Below, one piece after another: positions 45,249 through 55,500 of a stretch of 64,000 nt of DNA; position 1 is the stretch's first letter, and each line of letters starts with the position of its first letter. The translations under genes were made by a program, and so were the position numbers. Below the pieces are notes generated by a model that saw nothing but the letters and a program-made list of their open reading frames with translations, was not told where the DNA came from and made no database searches. Source of the stretch: Oscillospiraceae bacterium (lineage in GTDB: Bacteria; Bacillota; Clostridia; Oscillospirales; Oscillospiraceae); NCBI GenBank assembly GCA_015067435.1, contig SVMM01000001.1:1-64000 (forward strand). The letters run 5' to 3'.

Positions 45249-45836
45249 TCAGCCCAGGGCTTCCGCGACGGCGAGCGCGCCGTTGACGCCCTTCGTCACG
45301 CCCTTGGAGGAGACCGTCGCGCCGGAGATGGCGTCGACCGTCTTGCCCACGACCAGGCTGCCGGCGCCGCTGAGGCCCTTGAACTGGTCCAGCACGGGCA
45401 CGCCCTTGGCGTTGGGCTCGTTGCTCATGACCTTGGAGCCGATGCCCGCGGTCTCCTTGTTGCTGACGATGGACACGCCGGTGACGGCCTTGTCCGCGTC
45501 CACGCCGACGATCATTTCGATGTTGCCCTGCGAGCCGGAGGCGACCATCTTGAACGCGTAGCCCACGTTCTCGCCGCCCGCCTTGACCTCGTACGCCTCC
45601 GTGACCTTCGCGCCCTGCGAGGACGCGGCGGCGGTCATGGCGTCGGTCAGGTCGACCTGCACGAACTCGTCCGCCGAGGCGACCGCCTTGAGCGACGCCT
45701 CGGTGTTCGCCAGATTGATCGCCGCGATCTTATCCGCCGTGATGGCGTTCACGCCGCCGAGCAGCGCCGCGACGACCAGGCAGATGGCGGTCAGCGTACC
45801 GGCGACTTTTGCGATGAAACTACCGGAAATCTTCAT
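45249..45836 (-). CDS. rnfG: Rnf complex subunit RnfG (FMN-binding)
   Basis: Single-pass subunit with a covalently bound FMN outside the membrane in characterised complexes. 195 residues: N-terminal anchor helix, then the FMN-binding domain with SGATVSS, where the Thr is the expected FMN attachment residue. ATG overlaps the rnfD stop. Confidence 0.95.
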   Translation of the reverse strand: MKISGSFIAKVAGTLTAICLVVAALLGGVNAITADKIAAINLANTEASLKAVASADEFVQVDLTDAMTAAASSQGAKVTEAYEVKAGGENVGYAFKMVASGSQGNIEMIVGVDADKAVTGVSIVSNKETAGIGSKVMSNEPNAKGVPVLDQFKGLSGAGSLVVGKTVDAISGATVSSKGVTKGVNGALAVAEALG

Positions 45837-46885
45837 TTGGCAGCCGCCTCCTTTTTCTTAGCCTTTTCCTCAGCCTTCTTCGCCTTCTCTTTCTCCGGAT
45901 CGACGCCGAAGCGGATGGGCTTGACGTGCTGGTCGATGATCCACACCGTGCAGTTCATCAGCAGGATGGAGTAGCACACGCCCTCGGGGAAGGAGCCGAA
46001 CTTGCGGATGAACACGGTCAGCAGGCCGCAGCCGACGCCGAAGATCAGCTGGCCCTTCTTCGTCACCGGGGAGGTGACGTAGTCGGTCGCCATGAAGAAC
46101 GCGCCGAGCATCAATCCGCCGCCGAACACGCTGTAGGCCATGTAGGTCAGCGGGCTGCTGCCCGCGGGCGTGGTGATGAGCGCCAGCAGCGCGACCGTGC
46201 CGATGTACGCCACGGGGATGTGCCAGGAGATAACCTTACGCCAGATCAGGTAGAGGCCGCCGATGAGCAGCATCATCGCCGAGATCTCACCGGCGGAGCC
46301 GCCGATCAGGCCGACGAACATGTCGCGCACGCCGTACTTCACGGTCAGGCCCGCGAAGTCCTCGCCCATCATCGCCATCGGCGTCGCCGCGGTGACGACG
46401 TCCGCGTTGATCATGCTCAGGGGAGCCTTCTCGCCGGGGGCGATCCAGCTGGTCATCTGGGAGGCGTAGCACGCGACCAGCGCGGCGCGGCCCGCCAGCG
46501 CGGGGTTCATGAAGTTCTTGCCGAGGCCGCCGTAGAGCTGCTTGACGACCACGATGGCAAAGAAGTTGCCGATCACCAGCATCCAGTACGGCAGCGTCAC
46601 CGGGCAGACCATCGAGAGCAGCAGGCCCGTGACGGCTGCGCTGAGGTCGCCGAGCATCTGCGGCTTATTCAGCACCTTGCGGTACGCCCACTCCCAGCAC
46701 AGCGCGGAGCCGACGGAGACGAGCGCCGCGATCAGCGCGCGGAAGCCGAAGCGGAACACGGACCACGCCAGCGCCGGACACAGCGCGATGATGACGTCCA
46801 GCATGATCGAGCGCGTGTCCTCGTTGTTGCGGATATGCGGGTTCGAGGAAGCGATGAGCTTCAACGCCTTGTAATCACCGGTCAT
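45833..46885 (-). CDS. rnfD: Rnf complex subunit RnfD
   Basis: Polytopic subunit, 350 residues, NqrB/RnfD family, likely part of the ion path. The covalent FMN site expected as (S/T)GAT reads TAATPMAMM, keeping the Thr. C-terminal Lys/Ala/Glu-rich tail as in RnfB and RnfC. Eight bp after rnfC; overlaps rnfG. Confidence 0.95.
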   Translation of the reverse strand: MTGDYKALKLIASSNPHIRNNEDTRSIMLDVIIALCPALAWSVFRFGFRALIAALVSVGSALCWEWAYRKVLNKPQMLGDLSAAVTGLLLSMVCPVTLPYWMLVIGNFFAIVVVKQLYGGLGKNFMNPALAGRAALVACYASQMTSWIAPGEKAPLSMINADVVTAATPMAMMGEDFAGLTVKYGVRDMFVGLIGGSAGEISAMMLLIGGLYLIWRKVISWHIPVAYIGTVALLALITTPAGSSPLTYMAYSVFGGGLMLGAFFMATDYVTSPVTKKGQLIFGVGCGLLTVFIRKFGSFPEGVCYSILLMNCTVWIIDQHVKPIRFGVDPEKEKAKKAEEKAKKKEAAAK

Positions 46886-46892
46886 AATTCAC

Positions 46893-48257
46893 TCACGCCC
46901 CTTTCTTCTCTTCGGCGGCCTTGGCCGCCTCCGCCGCCGCCTTCTTCTTCGCGGCGTCGTCCTTGACGAGCTGCTTGCCCGCCTTGAACGACTGCGTCAG
47001 GTGCAGGCGGCCCGGGCAGATGTACGCGCAGGCGCCGCACTCCATGCAGTCCATGATGTGCGCGTCGTTGAGCGCGTCGACATTCTTCTTCTGCACATAC
47101 ATATAGAGGTACAGCGGCTCAAGGTGCATCGGACACGCCTCGACGCAGCGTCCGCAGCGGATGCAGGTCGGGTTGTCGGAGACCTTGTTCTCGTCGCCGG
47201 CAAACGCCAGCAGCGAGCCGGTGCCCTTGGCGACGGAGATGTCCGCCGTGTACTGCGCCATGCCCATCATCGGGCCGCCGGCGATGATCTTGAAGGTCTC
47301 GTCCTTCAGACCGCCGCAGGCGTCGAACAGCAGCCCGATGGGCGTGCCGATGGGGCATTCGATGTTCTTCGGCTCGACGACGCCGGAGCCGGACACGGTG
47401 ACGACCTTGCGCACCACCGGCATGCCGGTGGTCATCGCCTTGTAGATCGAGCACACGGAGTTGATGTTGAAAACCGCGCAGCCGATGGCGCTGGGCAGGC
47501 CGCCGGGCGGCACCTGCTTGCCGGTGATCGCCTGGCAGAGCTGCTTCTCGCCGCCCTGCGGGTAGCGCGTATGCAGCGGCTGCACGACGACGGGCGCGTT
47601 CATTTCCTCGATTTTTTTGTTGAGCGAGTCAATGCCGTTCTGCTTGTTCATCTCCACGCCGATGATGACCTTGTCCACGCCGAACATCTTGGCGAGGAAG
47701 CAGCAGCCGCCGATGATCTGCTCGGGGCGCTCCAGCATGGCGCGGTGGTCGCCGGTGATGTACGGCTCGCACTCGGCGCCGTTGATGATCACCGTGTCGA
47801 CCTGGCCGATACCGCCGGAGATCTTGACGTGGGTCGGGAACGTGGCGCCGCCCATGCCGACGATACCGGCATTTTTGACGACCTCGATCATCTCCTCCAC
47901 AGACAGGAGATCCGGGTCGGCGGGCGCGACGACCTCCTCGCTGAGCTCGTCCTGGAAATCGTTGTCGATCACTACGGACATGATGTTGCCGCCCATGGAG
48001 AACGGACGCGGCTCCACCGCGACGACCGTGCCGGACACGCTCGCGTGGATCGGAGCGCCGAGACCTTTGGTCTCACCGATCTTCTGGCCGAGCTTCACAT
48101 GGTCGCCCTTCTGCACGATCGGCGTACAGGGCGCGCCGAAGTGCATCGACATCGGGATGATGACCTGTTTCGGCGGTGCGAGCTGCTCGATTGCCTTCTC
48201 ATGGGTCGCGGCCTTCATATCGTTGGGATGAACGCCGCCAAAGAACGCTTTTGCCAT
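46893..48257 (-). CDS. rnfC: Rnf complex subunit RnfC (NADH-binding)
   Basis: Peripheral subunit that passes electrons to NAD+. 454 residues: N-terminal RnfC domain with HIS-type barrel, the NADH/FMN-binding region resembling Nqo1 (GMGGATFPTHVKI, NGAECEPYITGDHRAM), a SLBB-type segment, and two C-terminal [4Fe-4S] motifs (CIRCGRCVEACPMHL and CMECGACAYICPGRL). The C-terminus is Lys/Ala-rich. First gene of the operon; promoter at 48313-48341. Confidence 0.96.
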   Translation of the reverse strand: MAKAFFGGVHPNDMKAATHEKAIEQLAPPKQVIIPMSMHFGAPCTPIVQKGDHVKLGQKIGETKGLGAPIHASVSGTVVAVEPRPFSMGGNIMSVVIDNDFQDELSEEVVAPADPDLLSVEEMIEVVKNAGIVGMGGATFPTHVKISGGIGQVDTVIINGAECEPYITGDHRAMLERPEQIIGGCCFLAKMFGVDKVIIGVEMNKQNGIDSLNKKIEEMNAPVVVQPLHTRYPQGGEKQLCQAITGKQVPPGGLPSAIGCAVFNINSVCSIYKAMTTGMPVVRKVVTVSGSGVVEPKNIECPIGTPIGLLFDACGGLKDETFKIIAGGPMMGMAQYTADISVAKGTGSLLAFAGDENKVSDNPTCIRCGRCVEACPMHLEPLYLYMYVQKKNVDALNDAHIMDCMECGACAYICPGRLHLTQSFKAGKQLVKDDAAKKKAAAEAAKAAEEKKGA

Positions 48258-48312
48258 TGTCTCACCTCATTTTTCACACAGGCAGTTCGGAGACTGCCCC
48301 ATAATCGGACAG

Positions 48313-48341
48313 ATTATACAACAAATCGTGCGGGTTTTCAA
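48313..48341 (-). promoter_or_regulatory. Promoter of the rnf operon
   Basis: Minus-strand TTGAAA (48336-48341), 17-bp spacer, consensus TATAAT (48313-48318), about 55 bp before rnfC. The leader contains a short stem with GGCAG/CTGCC arms near 48281-48298. Confidence 0.82.
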
Positions 48342-48397
48342 GCCGATTTCGGCAAACGGCAAAAATATTTCATCTTTCCAATATCTGCCGCCGGGAA

Positions 48398-48426
48398 TTG
48401 CCTTTCGACACATTTTATGGTATGCT
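48398..48426 (+). promoter_or_regulatory. Promoter of DUF975 gene
   Basis: TTGCCT (48398-48403), 17-bp spacer, TATGCT (48421-48426), about 85 bp before the ATG. Confidence 0.65.
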
Positions 48427-48511
48427 GAACTGTAGATATCCGGCCCGAAGCGGCGCGGGCCGCCCTCCCCTGCAAGAATATGCCCGTCCCGCCGAAAAAA
48501 GGAGTGATTTC

Positions 48512-49282
48512 ATGCCGCTTTATCTGATCGACCGCCGCGAGGTCAAGGAAGAGGCAAAGGCGCTGCTGAAGACGGCGCGCGTCTCTCCGTTCCTGTTCAC
48601 GGCGCTTTTCCTCGCCATCGACCTGCTGCTCAGCGAGATCAGCACCGCCGTGAGCTACATGACCGGCGATTCCTTCGGCTTCTCGCCGCTGCAGCTGTCG
48701 TTCTCCTTTATCGACATGCTTGTCTCCCTGCTCAGCACGGTGCTGCTGGCGGGCTTCACCTGCTACTGCCTCGGCGTGCACAGCGGGCAGGAGCAGCCGT
48801 ACGAGAGCCTGTTCGACGCGTTCCCCTTCGCGGGCAAGATCGTGCTGCTCATGCTGCTCGAAGGGGTGCTCATCGTTCTGGGCCTTTTGGTGTTCATCGT
48901 ACCCGGCATCATCCTCGCGTTTTCCTACGCCTTCGCGCTCTATCACCTCTGCGAGGACCCGGACATCGGCGTCGTCGAGGCGCTGCGGCGCAGCCGCATC
49001 GAGATGACGGGCTATAAAACGCAGTTCTTTATGCTGCTGCTGAGCTTTCTGCCGCTGATGCTGCTCTTCGCCGTGCCCACCGGCGTCGCCGAGTATTTTC
49101 TGCGCGGCGTCTTTCCCGATACGCTTCCCGGCAGGCTGCTTGACACGCTCTGCAACGGCTTGCTGACGATGTTCGCGTCGCTGTATATCACGCCGTATCT
49201 CTCGCTCGCGCGCGTGGGGTTCTATCGCCGCGTGCTCGCGGCGCGCACGCCGCACGTTCCGCCGGAGGGGGACGGGGGTTGA
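48512..49282 (+). CDS. DUF975 family integral membrane protein
   Basis: 256 residues, about five hydrophobic segments. The family pattern (RREVKEEAKALLK at the N-terminus; PGIILAFSYAFALYHLCEDPDI; EALRRSRIEMTGYK) is clear, but no biochemical role is known. Start at the ATG after AAAGGAGTG; an upstream in-frame start overlaps the promoter. The C-terminus is followed at once by a large repeat region. Confidence 0.85.
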   Translation: MPLYLIDRREVKEEAKALLKTARVSPFLFTALFLAIDLLLSEISTAVSYMTGDSFGFSPLQLSFSFIDMLVSLLSTVLLAGFTCYCLGVHSGQEQPYESLFDAFPFAGKIVLLMLLEGVLIVLGLLVFIVPGIILAFSYAFALYHLCEDPDIGVVEALRRSRIEMTGYKTQFFMLLLSFLPLMLLFAVPTGVAEYFLRGVFPDTLPGRLLDTLCNGLLTMFASLYITPYLSLARVGFYRRVLAARTPHVPPEGDGG

Positions 49283-49309
49283 AGCCGCCGCACATCACCC
49301 CGCGCGGGC

Positions 49310-49800
49310 GCGCTGTTTCCGCCGGCCCCGGCGGAGGGGAGGTTCCGCGCCTGCGGGCGCGGGTTACTTTTCCCACGAAGGAAAAGTAACCAAAAGTTCG
49401 CCAAAACCTGCGGTTTTGGAATCCCTTTCCCGCTGTCGGCGCCGATAGCCGCCGTCCGGCGCGCCGTGTCGATACGCCGATGGTCTCTTTGCGCTGTCGC
49501 GCTCGTTCATCGAGGAGCGGCATCGTGCGTCTGCGCGGCGGCGCCTGCCTTGGCTTAAACCAGAAGATTTCATCCCCCCGAGGTGCGCGGCGCGGAGCCG
49601 TACAATGTCCTGCAAGGCACAACGCAGCGACAGCGGAAACAGGGAATGCCCGTATCGTCCACGCTCGCGCCGAGCGGGTCACAGCGGCGCCAGCGGAAAA
49701 CGCGACAGGCTTTTCCTTTCTTTGGAAGTCTGAAAACGGTTCTTTCCTTTTCCCGAAAAGGAAAGAACTGGTTTCAGGAGCCCGCCGCCGAGGCATCGGC
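49310..49800. repeat. MITE-like intergenic repeat, copy L2
   Basis: Occupies most of the gap 49283-49861, where no gene is supported. The left part holds GC-rich stems and a GTTACTTTTCC/GGAAAAGTAAC hairpin near 49363-49390. A core (about 49395-49595) matches L3 in inverted orientation and L1 directly. The right end (about 49700-49783) is a near reverse complement of the left end of L1, including the TTCTTTCCTTTT/AAAAGGAAAGAA hairpin. A further GCGCCGGACG/CGTCCGGCGC hairpin with a T-run lies at about 49812-49865 and may act as a terminator. Confidence 0.75.
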
Positions 49801-49861
49801 GAAATAAAGAAGCGCCGGACGCGCTTGCGGATCACCCGCAAACCGCCGTCCGGCGCCGTTT

Positions 49862-49933
49862 TTATTGCTTTGTCAGACCGCTTGCCACAGCCGCGACGAC
49901 AGCCGCGGCGATCAGAAGAACAACGATCAGCAC
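49862..49933 (-). CDS. Possible 23-residue hydrophobic peptide coupled to the thiolase gene
   Basis: A GTG four codons' length before the thiolase end opens a short frame, overlapping the thiolase stop, that encodes a wholly hydrophobic stretch ([18 protein letters not shown]) ending TKQ. Ribosome site weak (GAGAAG). It could be a coupled membrane microprotein or a chance frame in GC-rich DNA. Confidence 0.25.
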   Translation of the reverse strand: MLIVVLLIAAAVVAAVASGLTKQ

Positions 49934-51180
49934 TTCTCGAACACGGTGGCAACGCCCTGGCCGCCGCCGATGCACAGCGTGGCGAGGCCCTTCTTCGCCT
50001 CGGGGCGCTTCTGCATCTCATGCAGCAGCGTGACGATGATGCGCGCGCCGGAGGCGCCGACGGGGTGGCCGATGGAGATCGCGCCGCCGTTGACGTTGAC
50101 CTTGCTCATGTCGAAGCCGAGCTCGCGCGCGACGGCGATGCTCTGCGCGGCAAACGCCTCGTTCGCCTCGATGAGGTCCATGTCCTTGACCTCAAGGCCG
50201 GCCTTCTTCATCGCCTGACGGGTCGCGACGACCGGGCCGACGCCCATGATCTTCGGATCCACGCCGCCCTGGCCCCAGCCGATCAGCTTCGCCATGGGCT
50301 TGAGGCCGTACTTCTTGACCGCCTCGCCGCTGGCGAGCACGATCGCCGCCGCGCCGTCGTTGATGCCGGAGGCGTTGCCCGCGGTGACGCGCTGCTGGCC
50401 CTTGTCCGCGGCGTCCTTGATGCCGGTCGGCTCAAACGTGTGCGTGACCTGCGGATTGGGGGACTCGGGGCCGACGGGGAACGCGCCGCGAAGACCGGCG
50501 AGCTTCTCCAGCGGGGAAAGGCGCGGGAACTCGTCGACCTTGAACTCGACGGTCTCCTTCTTGACCTTCACGGGGACGGGGACGATCTCGTCGTTGAAGC
50601 GGCCGGACTCGATGGCGGCCTTCGTCTTGGTCTGGGAGGAGAACGCGAACTCGTCCTGCTCCTGACGGGTGATGCCCCACACGTCGTTGATGTTCTCGGC
50701 GGTGGTGCCCATGTGGTAGTTGTTGAACGCATCCCACAGGCCGTCCTTGATCATCTCGTCGACGACCTTCTTGTCGCCCATGCGGGCGCCCCAGCGCTCT
50801 TCCGGAAGCGTATAGGGAGCGGCGCTCATATTCTCGGTGCCGCCCGCGACCACGATGTCGGCGTCGCCGGCGAGGATGCAGCGCGCAGCCTCGATGACGG
50901 CCTTCATGCCCGAGCCGCAGACCATACCGACGGTATAGGCGGGAACACTGTAAGGAAGCCCGGCGCCGATGCCGACCTGACGGGCGACGTTCTGGCCGAG
51001 GCCGGCGGTCAGGATGCAGCCGAACATCAGCTCATCGACATTCTCCGGCGCAACGTTCGCGCGCTTGAGCGCTTCCTTGACGACGATCGCGCCCAGCTGG
51101 GCAGCGGGGACGTCCTTCAGGCTCCCGCCATAGGAGCCTACGGCGGTACGGCAGCAATTGACTACATACAGGTCTTTCAT
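49927..51180 (-). CDS. thlA: Acetyl-CoA acetyltransferase (thiolase)
   Basis: Condenses two acetyl-CoA to acetoacetyl-CoA, the entry to butyrate formation. 417 residues. Catalytic residues are visible: Cys88 in VCGSG, His in [10 protein letters not shown] and Cys in CIGGGQG. It is about 20 residues longer than usual because of an insert at about residues 225-263 ([17 protein letters not shown] and following), just before [15 protein letters not shown]. No other butyrate-pathway gene is adjacent. Own promoter at 51247-51275. Confidence 0.93.
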   Translation of the reverse strand: MKDLYVVNCCRTAVGSYGGSLKDVPAAQLGAIVVKEALKRANVAPENVDELMFGCILTAGLGQNVARQVGIGAGLPYSVPAYTVGMVCGSGMKAVIEAARCILAGDADIVVAGGTENMSAAPYTLPEERWGARMGDKKVVDEMIKDGLWDAFNNYHMGTTAENINDVWGITRQEQDEFAFSSQTKTKAAIESGRFNDEIVPVPVKVKKETVEFKVDEFPRLSPLEKLAGLRGAFPVGPESPNPQVTHTFEPTGIKDAADKGQQRVTAGNASGINDGAAAIVLASGEAVKKYGLKPMAKLIGWGQGGVDPKIMGVGPVVATRQAMKKAGLEVKDMDLIEANEAFAAQSIAVARELGFDMSKVNVNGGAISIGHPVGASGARIIVTLLHEMQKRPEAKKGLATLCIGGGQGVATVFEKC

Positions 51181-51246
51181 GGCGTTTCTCCTTCTACTGA
51201 ATGAATTTTTCAGAAATGAGGGCCTGGCCCTTTCGCGCTATCTTGG

Positions 51247-51275
51247 ATTATACACGGCGCGTGATGAAAAATCAA
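51247..51275 (-). promoter_or_regulatory. Promoter of thiolase gene
   Basis: Minus-strand TTGATT (51270-51275), 17-bp spacer, consensus TATAAT (51247-51252), about 65 bp before the ATG. A small AGGGCC/GGCCCT stem lies in the leader. Confidence 0.8.
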
Positions 51276-51364
51276 CTGCAAAACGCAACTTCCCGCCCCT
51301 GATTTTTGCAAGTTTCGGTTCAAATCGTTAAGGTTTTAACGCAATTCGTGCAGGGAGAGCGTCA

Positions 51365-52516
51365 TTACGGCGCGGCGGTCTCGCCGGAGGCGTCGGGCGC
51401 GTCGTCCTCAGCCTGCGCCGCCCTGAGCGCGTCATAGAGGGCGGCGGCGTCCAGCGAGGCGGCGGCGGGGCTGACCGTCAGCTCGGCGCGCTCCAGCTCG
51501 CCGAGGAAGAACGCGTCGAAATACTCCTCGCGCACCGACTCGACCGCCTCCGCCACGTTCAGGGGCTTGCGCAGAATGATGTGCCAGCCGTACTCCGTCT
51601 CCACGAGGTCGCTGATCTCGCCCTCGCCCAGCGCGCGGGCGGCGGCGTCGAACGCCTCGACCATCGTGCCGTGGGTGAAGGTGTAGCCCTCCGGATAGAA
51701 GGCGCGGCCCGTGTCCTCGCTGTACTCGTCCGCGAGCTGGGCGAACAGCGCCTTGGGGTCGTCGCTCGCGCGGAGCTGCGCGAGCAGCTCCTCCGCCTGC
51801 GCGCGCTTTGCCGCCTTCGTCTCCTCGTCCAGCGGCGTATAGGTCGCGGGGTCCACCGTCATCAGCAGCAGGTGGTCGGCGGTGATCCAGCCCTTGCCCA
51901 CGGCGTAGGCGCGCAGCACGTCGTCGGAGGGGCACAGCGCGCTGCCCGGCGTCCGATACGCCTGATAGAGCGCGGAATAGAGGTAATTCGTGCGCGAGAG
52001 GCGCGTGAAGCTCCCGTCGCTGATGCCCAGCTTGTAAAGCTCCGTCAGATAGCCCTCTTCCCCGCCGAACTCCTCGACGTACGATGCGCGCTGGGCGGCA
52101 AGCTCCGCCTCGTCCTCGTCGCTGAGCGCGACGCCGTAGGTCTCGCAGAGGTTTTCCAGCACAAGCTGCTGCTTGATGGCGGTCATCGTGTCCTCGCTGA
52201 CGTAGTCCTTGAGGGTTTTCCCCTCGCCGAAGTCCATATCCCAGTTCTCCGCGACGTCGATGCCGTAGGCGCCCTTCAGATTGGCGCACTCGTTGCCCAG
52301 CCAGAAGGTGTACAGCTCCGCCTCGGCGCCGTTGTCGCCGAGGGTGGCGATGATCTCGCCGGAGGGGACGCCGGTCGCCTCGAAGGTGATGCCGGTGTCG
52401 AGCTGGTCGGGCGTGAAGCGCGGCTGCTCCGGCGAAAGGCGCCACACGGCGGCGCTCACCGCGGCGGTCATCGCAAGGGCGAGCACCGCGGACATCAGGC
52501 GGTCTTTCCACAACAT
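51365..52516 (-). CDS. PpiC-type peptidyl-prolyl isomerase/foldase (PrsA-like)
   Basis: Extracytoplasmic folding factor, 383 residues. An N-terminal hydrophobic segment (~8-25) without a lipobox suggests a membrane anchor. A SurA/PrsA-like helical region follows, then a parvulin domain (HLLLMTVDP, GYTFTHGTMVEAFDAAARAL, TEYGWHIILRK). Low-complexity acidic C-terminus. It begins 3 bp after the mfd stop, the conserved mfd-prsA order of Firmicutes. Confidence 0.87.
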   Translation of the reverse strand: MLWKDRLMSAVLALAMTAAVSAAVWRLSPEQPRFTPDQLDTGITFEATGVPSGEIIATLGDNGAEAELYTFWLGNECANLKGAYGIDVAENWDMDFGEGKTLKDYVSEDTMTAIKQQLVLENLCETYGVALSDEDEAELAAQRASYVEEFGGEEGYLTELYKLGISDGSFTRLSRTNYLYSALYQAYRTPGSALCPSDDVLRAYAVGKGWITADHLLLMTVDPATYTPLDEETKAAKRAQAEELLAQLRASDDPKALFAQLADEYSEDTGRAFYPEGYTFTHGTMVEAFDAAARALGEGEISDLVETEYGWHIILRKPLNVAEAVESVREEYFDAFFLGELERAELTVSPAAASLDAAALYDALRAAQAEDDAPDASGETAAP

Positions 52517-52519
52517 GAT

Positions 52520-55500
52520 TCAGGTTCCTCTCTTTGTTTCGTCAGATTCGATGTGCAGCTCGTTCACGAGCGTCAGCGCGGCGTCGAGCACGCTTTCCCC
52601 GCCCGCGAGCTTCATGCTCAGCTTCGGCTCCGTGCCCGCCGAGAGCGTCAGCCGGCGGCGGTTTTTCTGCGAGGCGCACAGGCGCATCACCGCCTCCACG
52701 GGGAAACCGTCCCCGAAGGTGAAGGTCACGGTCTCGCCGCGCTGCGTCACGTCGCGCACGCCCACCTCGGCGGCGGCGGTGCGCAGCAGCGCCACGTCCA
52801 TCAGCGCCAGCACGGGCTTGGGCGGCTCGCCGTAGCGGTCGAGCAGCTCGTCGAGCAGGTCGCGCGACTCCTCCTGCGTTTGCAGGGCGGCGATGCGGCG
52901 GTAGACGTCCATGCGCTGCTCCGGCGAGGGGATGTAGCTCTCCGGCAGGTTCGCCGACACCGTGAGGTCGGCGGTGGTCTCGCTGCGGGCGGTCTTTTTG
53001 CCGCCGCGCTCCTCCAGAACCGCCTCTTCGAGCAGTTGCAGATACATGTCGTAGCCGACGGACACCATGTAGCCCGACTGCTCCGGGCCCAGCAGGTTGC
53101 CCGCGCCGCGAATTTCGAGGTCGCGCATCGCGATGCGGAAGCCCGAGCCGAACTCCGCGTACTCGCGGATGGCGGTGAGGCGTTTGGCGGCGACCTCGGT
53201 CAGGATCTTGCCGGGGCGGTAGGTCATGTAGGCGTAGGCGCGGCGCGCGCTGCGGCCGATGCGCCCGCGAATTTGATGCAGCTGCGCGAGGCCGAGGCGG
53301 TCGGCGTCCTCGATGATGAGCGTGTTGACGTTGGGGATGTCGATGCCGGTCTCGATGATCGTCGTGCACACGAGCACCTGCACCGCGCCGGACTCCATGT
53401 CCTGCATGACGGCGGAAAGGCCCTTTTCGTCCAGCTTGCCGTGCGCCACCGCGATGCCGACGTCCTCGCCCAGCATCTCGCGCAGGCGCGCGGCGCAGCG
53501 GTCGATGGTCTCCACGCGGTTGTGCAGGTAGTACACCTGCCCGCCGCGCCCCAGCTCGCGCCGGATGGCGTCGCCCAGCACCGCCCAGTCGTGCTCCAGC
53601 ACGTAGGTCTGCACCGGCTGGCGGCCGTCGGGCGGCGTCTCGATGGTGGACATGTCCCGCAGGCCCGAAAGCGCCATGTTCAGCGTTCGGGGGATCGGCG
53701 TCGCGGTCAGCGTCAGCGTGTCCACCTGCCGCGCGAGCTCGCGCAGCCGCTCCTTGTGCGTCACGCCGAAGCGCTGCTCCTCGTCGATGATGAGAAGCCC
53801 CAGATCCTTGAACTTCATGTTCTTTTGCAGCAGCGCGTGCGTGCCGATCAGCAGGTCGACCCGCCCCTCCTGCGCGTCGCGCAGGGTCTTTTTCTTCTCC
53901 GACGGCGTGCGGAAGCGGCTGAGCGAATCGATGTGCACGGGGAACGAGCGGAAGCGCGCCATCGCGGTCGCGTAATGCTGCTGCGCGAGCACCGTCGTCG
54001 GCACGAGGATCGCGACCTGCTTGCCGTCGAGGATGCACTTCATCGCGGCGCGCAGCGCCACCTCCGTCTTGCCGTAGCCCACGTCGCCGCAGAGCAGGCG
54101 GTCCATCGGCGCGGCGCGCTCCATGTCCGCCTTGATCTCCGAAATGGCGCGGAGCTGGTCCTCCGTTTCGGCATAATCGAACGAATCCTCAAATTCGCGC
54201 TGCCATGGCGAATCCGGCGAGAACGCGAAGCCGGGGCGGCGCTGCCGCTCGGCATAGAGCGCGATCAGGCCCTTGGCGAGGTCCTTCGCCGCCGCCTTCG
54301 CGCGGGTCTTGGCGCGCGCCCAGTCCGTTCCGCCGAGCTTCGAGAGCCTGACGCGCGGCGTACCGTCCTCGTCCTCGCCTCCGCCGCCGATGTACTTCGC
54401 CACAAGGTCGAGCTGCGTCGCCGGAACGTACAGGCTGTCGTGTCCGGCGTAGGCGATCTTGATGTAGTCCTTTTCCACGCCGTCCACGCGCATCCGCTCG
54501 ATGCCCACGAAGCGCCCGATGCCGTGGTGGACGTGGACGACGAGGTCGCCGGGTGACAGATCGGTGTAGGACTGGATGCGCTGGCGGTTGGAGTCCTTTT
54601 TCTGCCGCTGCGGCGCACGCCGCCCCGCCGGGGAGGCGGTGAGCTGCCCCTCCGTGAGGATGGCGAGGCGCAGCTGCGGGAGCTCGCAGCCCGCGGACAG
54701 CGCGCCGAGGCCGACGGCGATCTCGCCGGGGCGCGGCAGCGTCTCGTTTTTCAAGTCAGAGCGCGCGGAAATGCCGCGCTCATCCAGCAACCGCAGGAGG
54801 TTCTTGCCCCGCGTCTCGTTGCCGCAGAGCACCAGCACGCCGCTGCGCGCGGCGACATACTGCTCCATGTCCGCCGCCGCGGTCTCCAGGCTCCCGCCGT
54901 AGGAGGGCAGCTGCCGGACGCTCATGCTCAGCAGCGTGCGCGGGGGCAGCAGGTCGCGGGAGGTGGGCAGCGCGTCGAGCTGCACGGTCGGGAACGCGGC
55001 GAGGCGCTCCGTCAGCTCGTCCTGCGTGATCGCCGTTCCGGCAAAGGCGCCCGCCAGCTCGCCGGTCTCGATGAGCGGCAGCGTGTCCTGCTCCAGCTCC
55101 CACAAAAAGCCTTTCGCGCGCTCCGCGGCGCGCGCGCCGTCGCTGAGGAAGATCAACGCGTCCCGCGCGAGATAGTCCAGCGCGCACACGCTCGTGGGAT
55201 AGCACGCGGTAAGGTAGCGGTCCATGCCGCCGACGGGAAGGCGCTGGGAAAAGCGCTCCATGTCGGCGCGCAGCGTCTGCGCCGCCTTGTCCGCGCCCTT
55301 CTTTTCCAGCTGCCGCGCCGCGTGGGCGATGCGGGCGAGCAGGCCGTCGCGCCCGCCCTCCGCCGCCTCCGGCAGCACCTCCGCCGCGGGCAGGATATCC
55401 AGCCGTTTGATGTTCTTCGTGCGCCGCTGGGTCAGGGCGTCGAACGTGCCCATGGCGTCGATCTCGTCGTCGAAGAATTCCGCGCGCACCGGCTCCGCGA

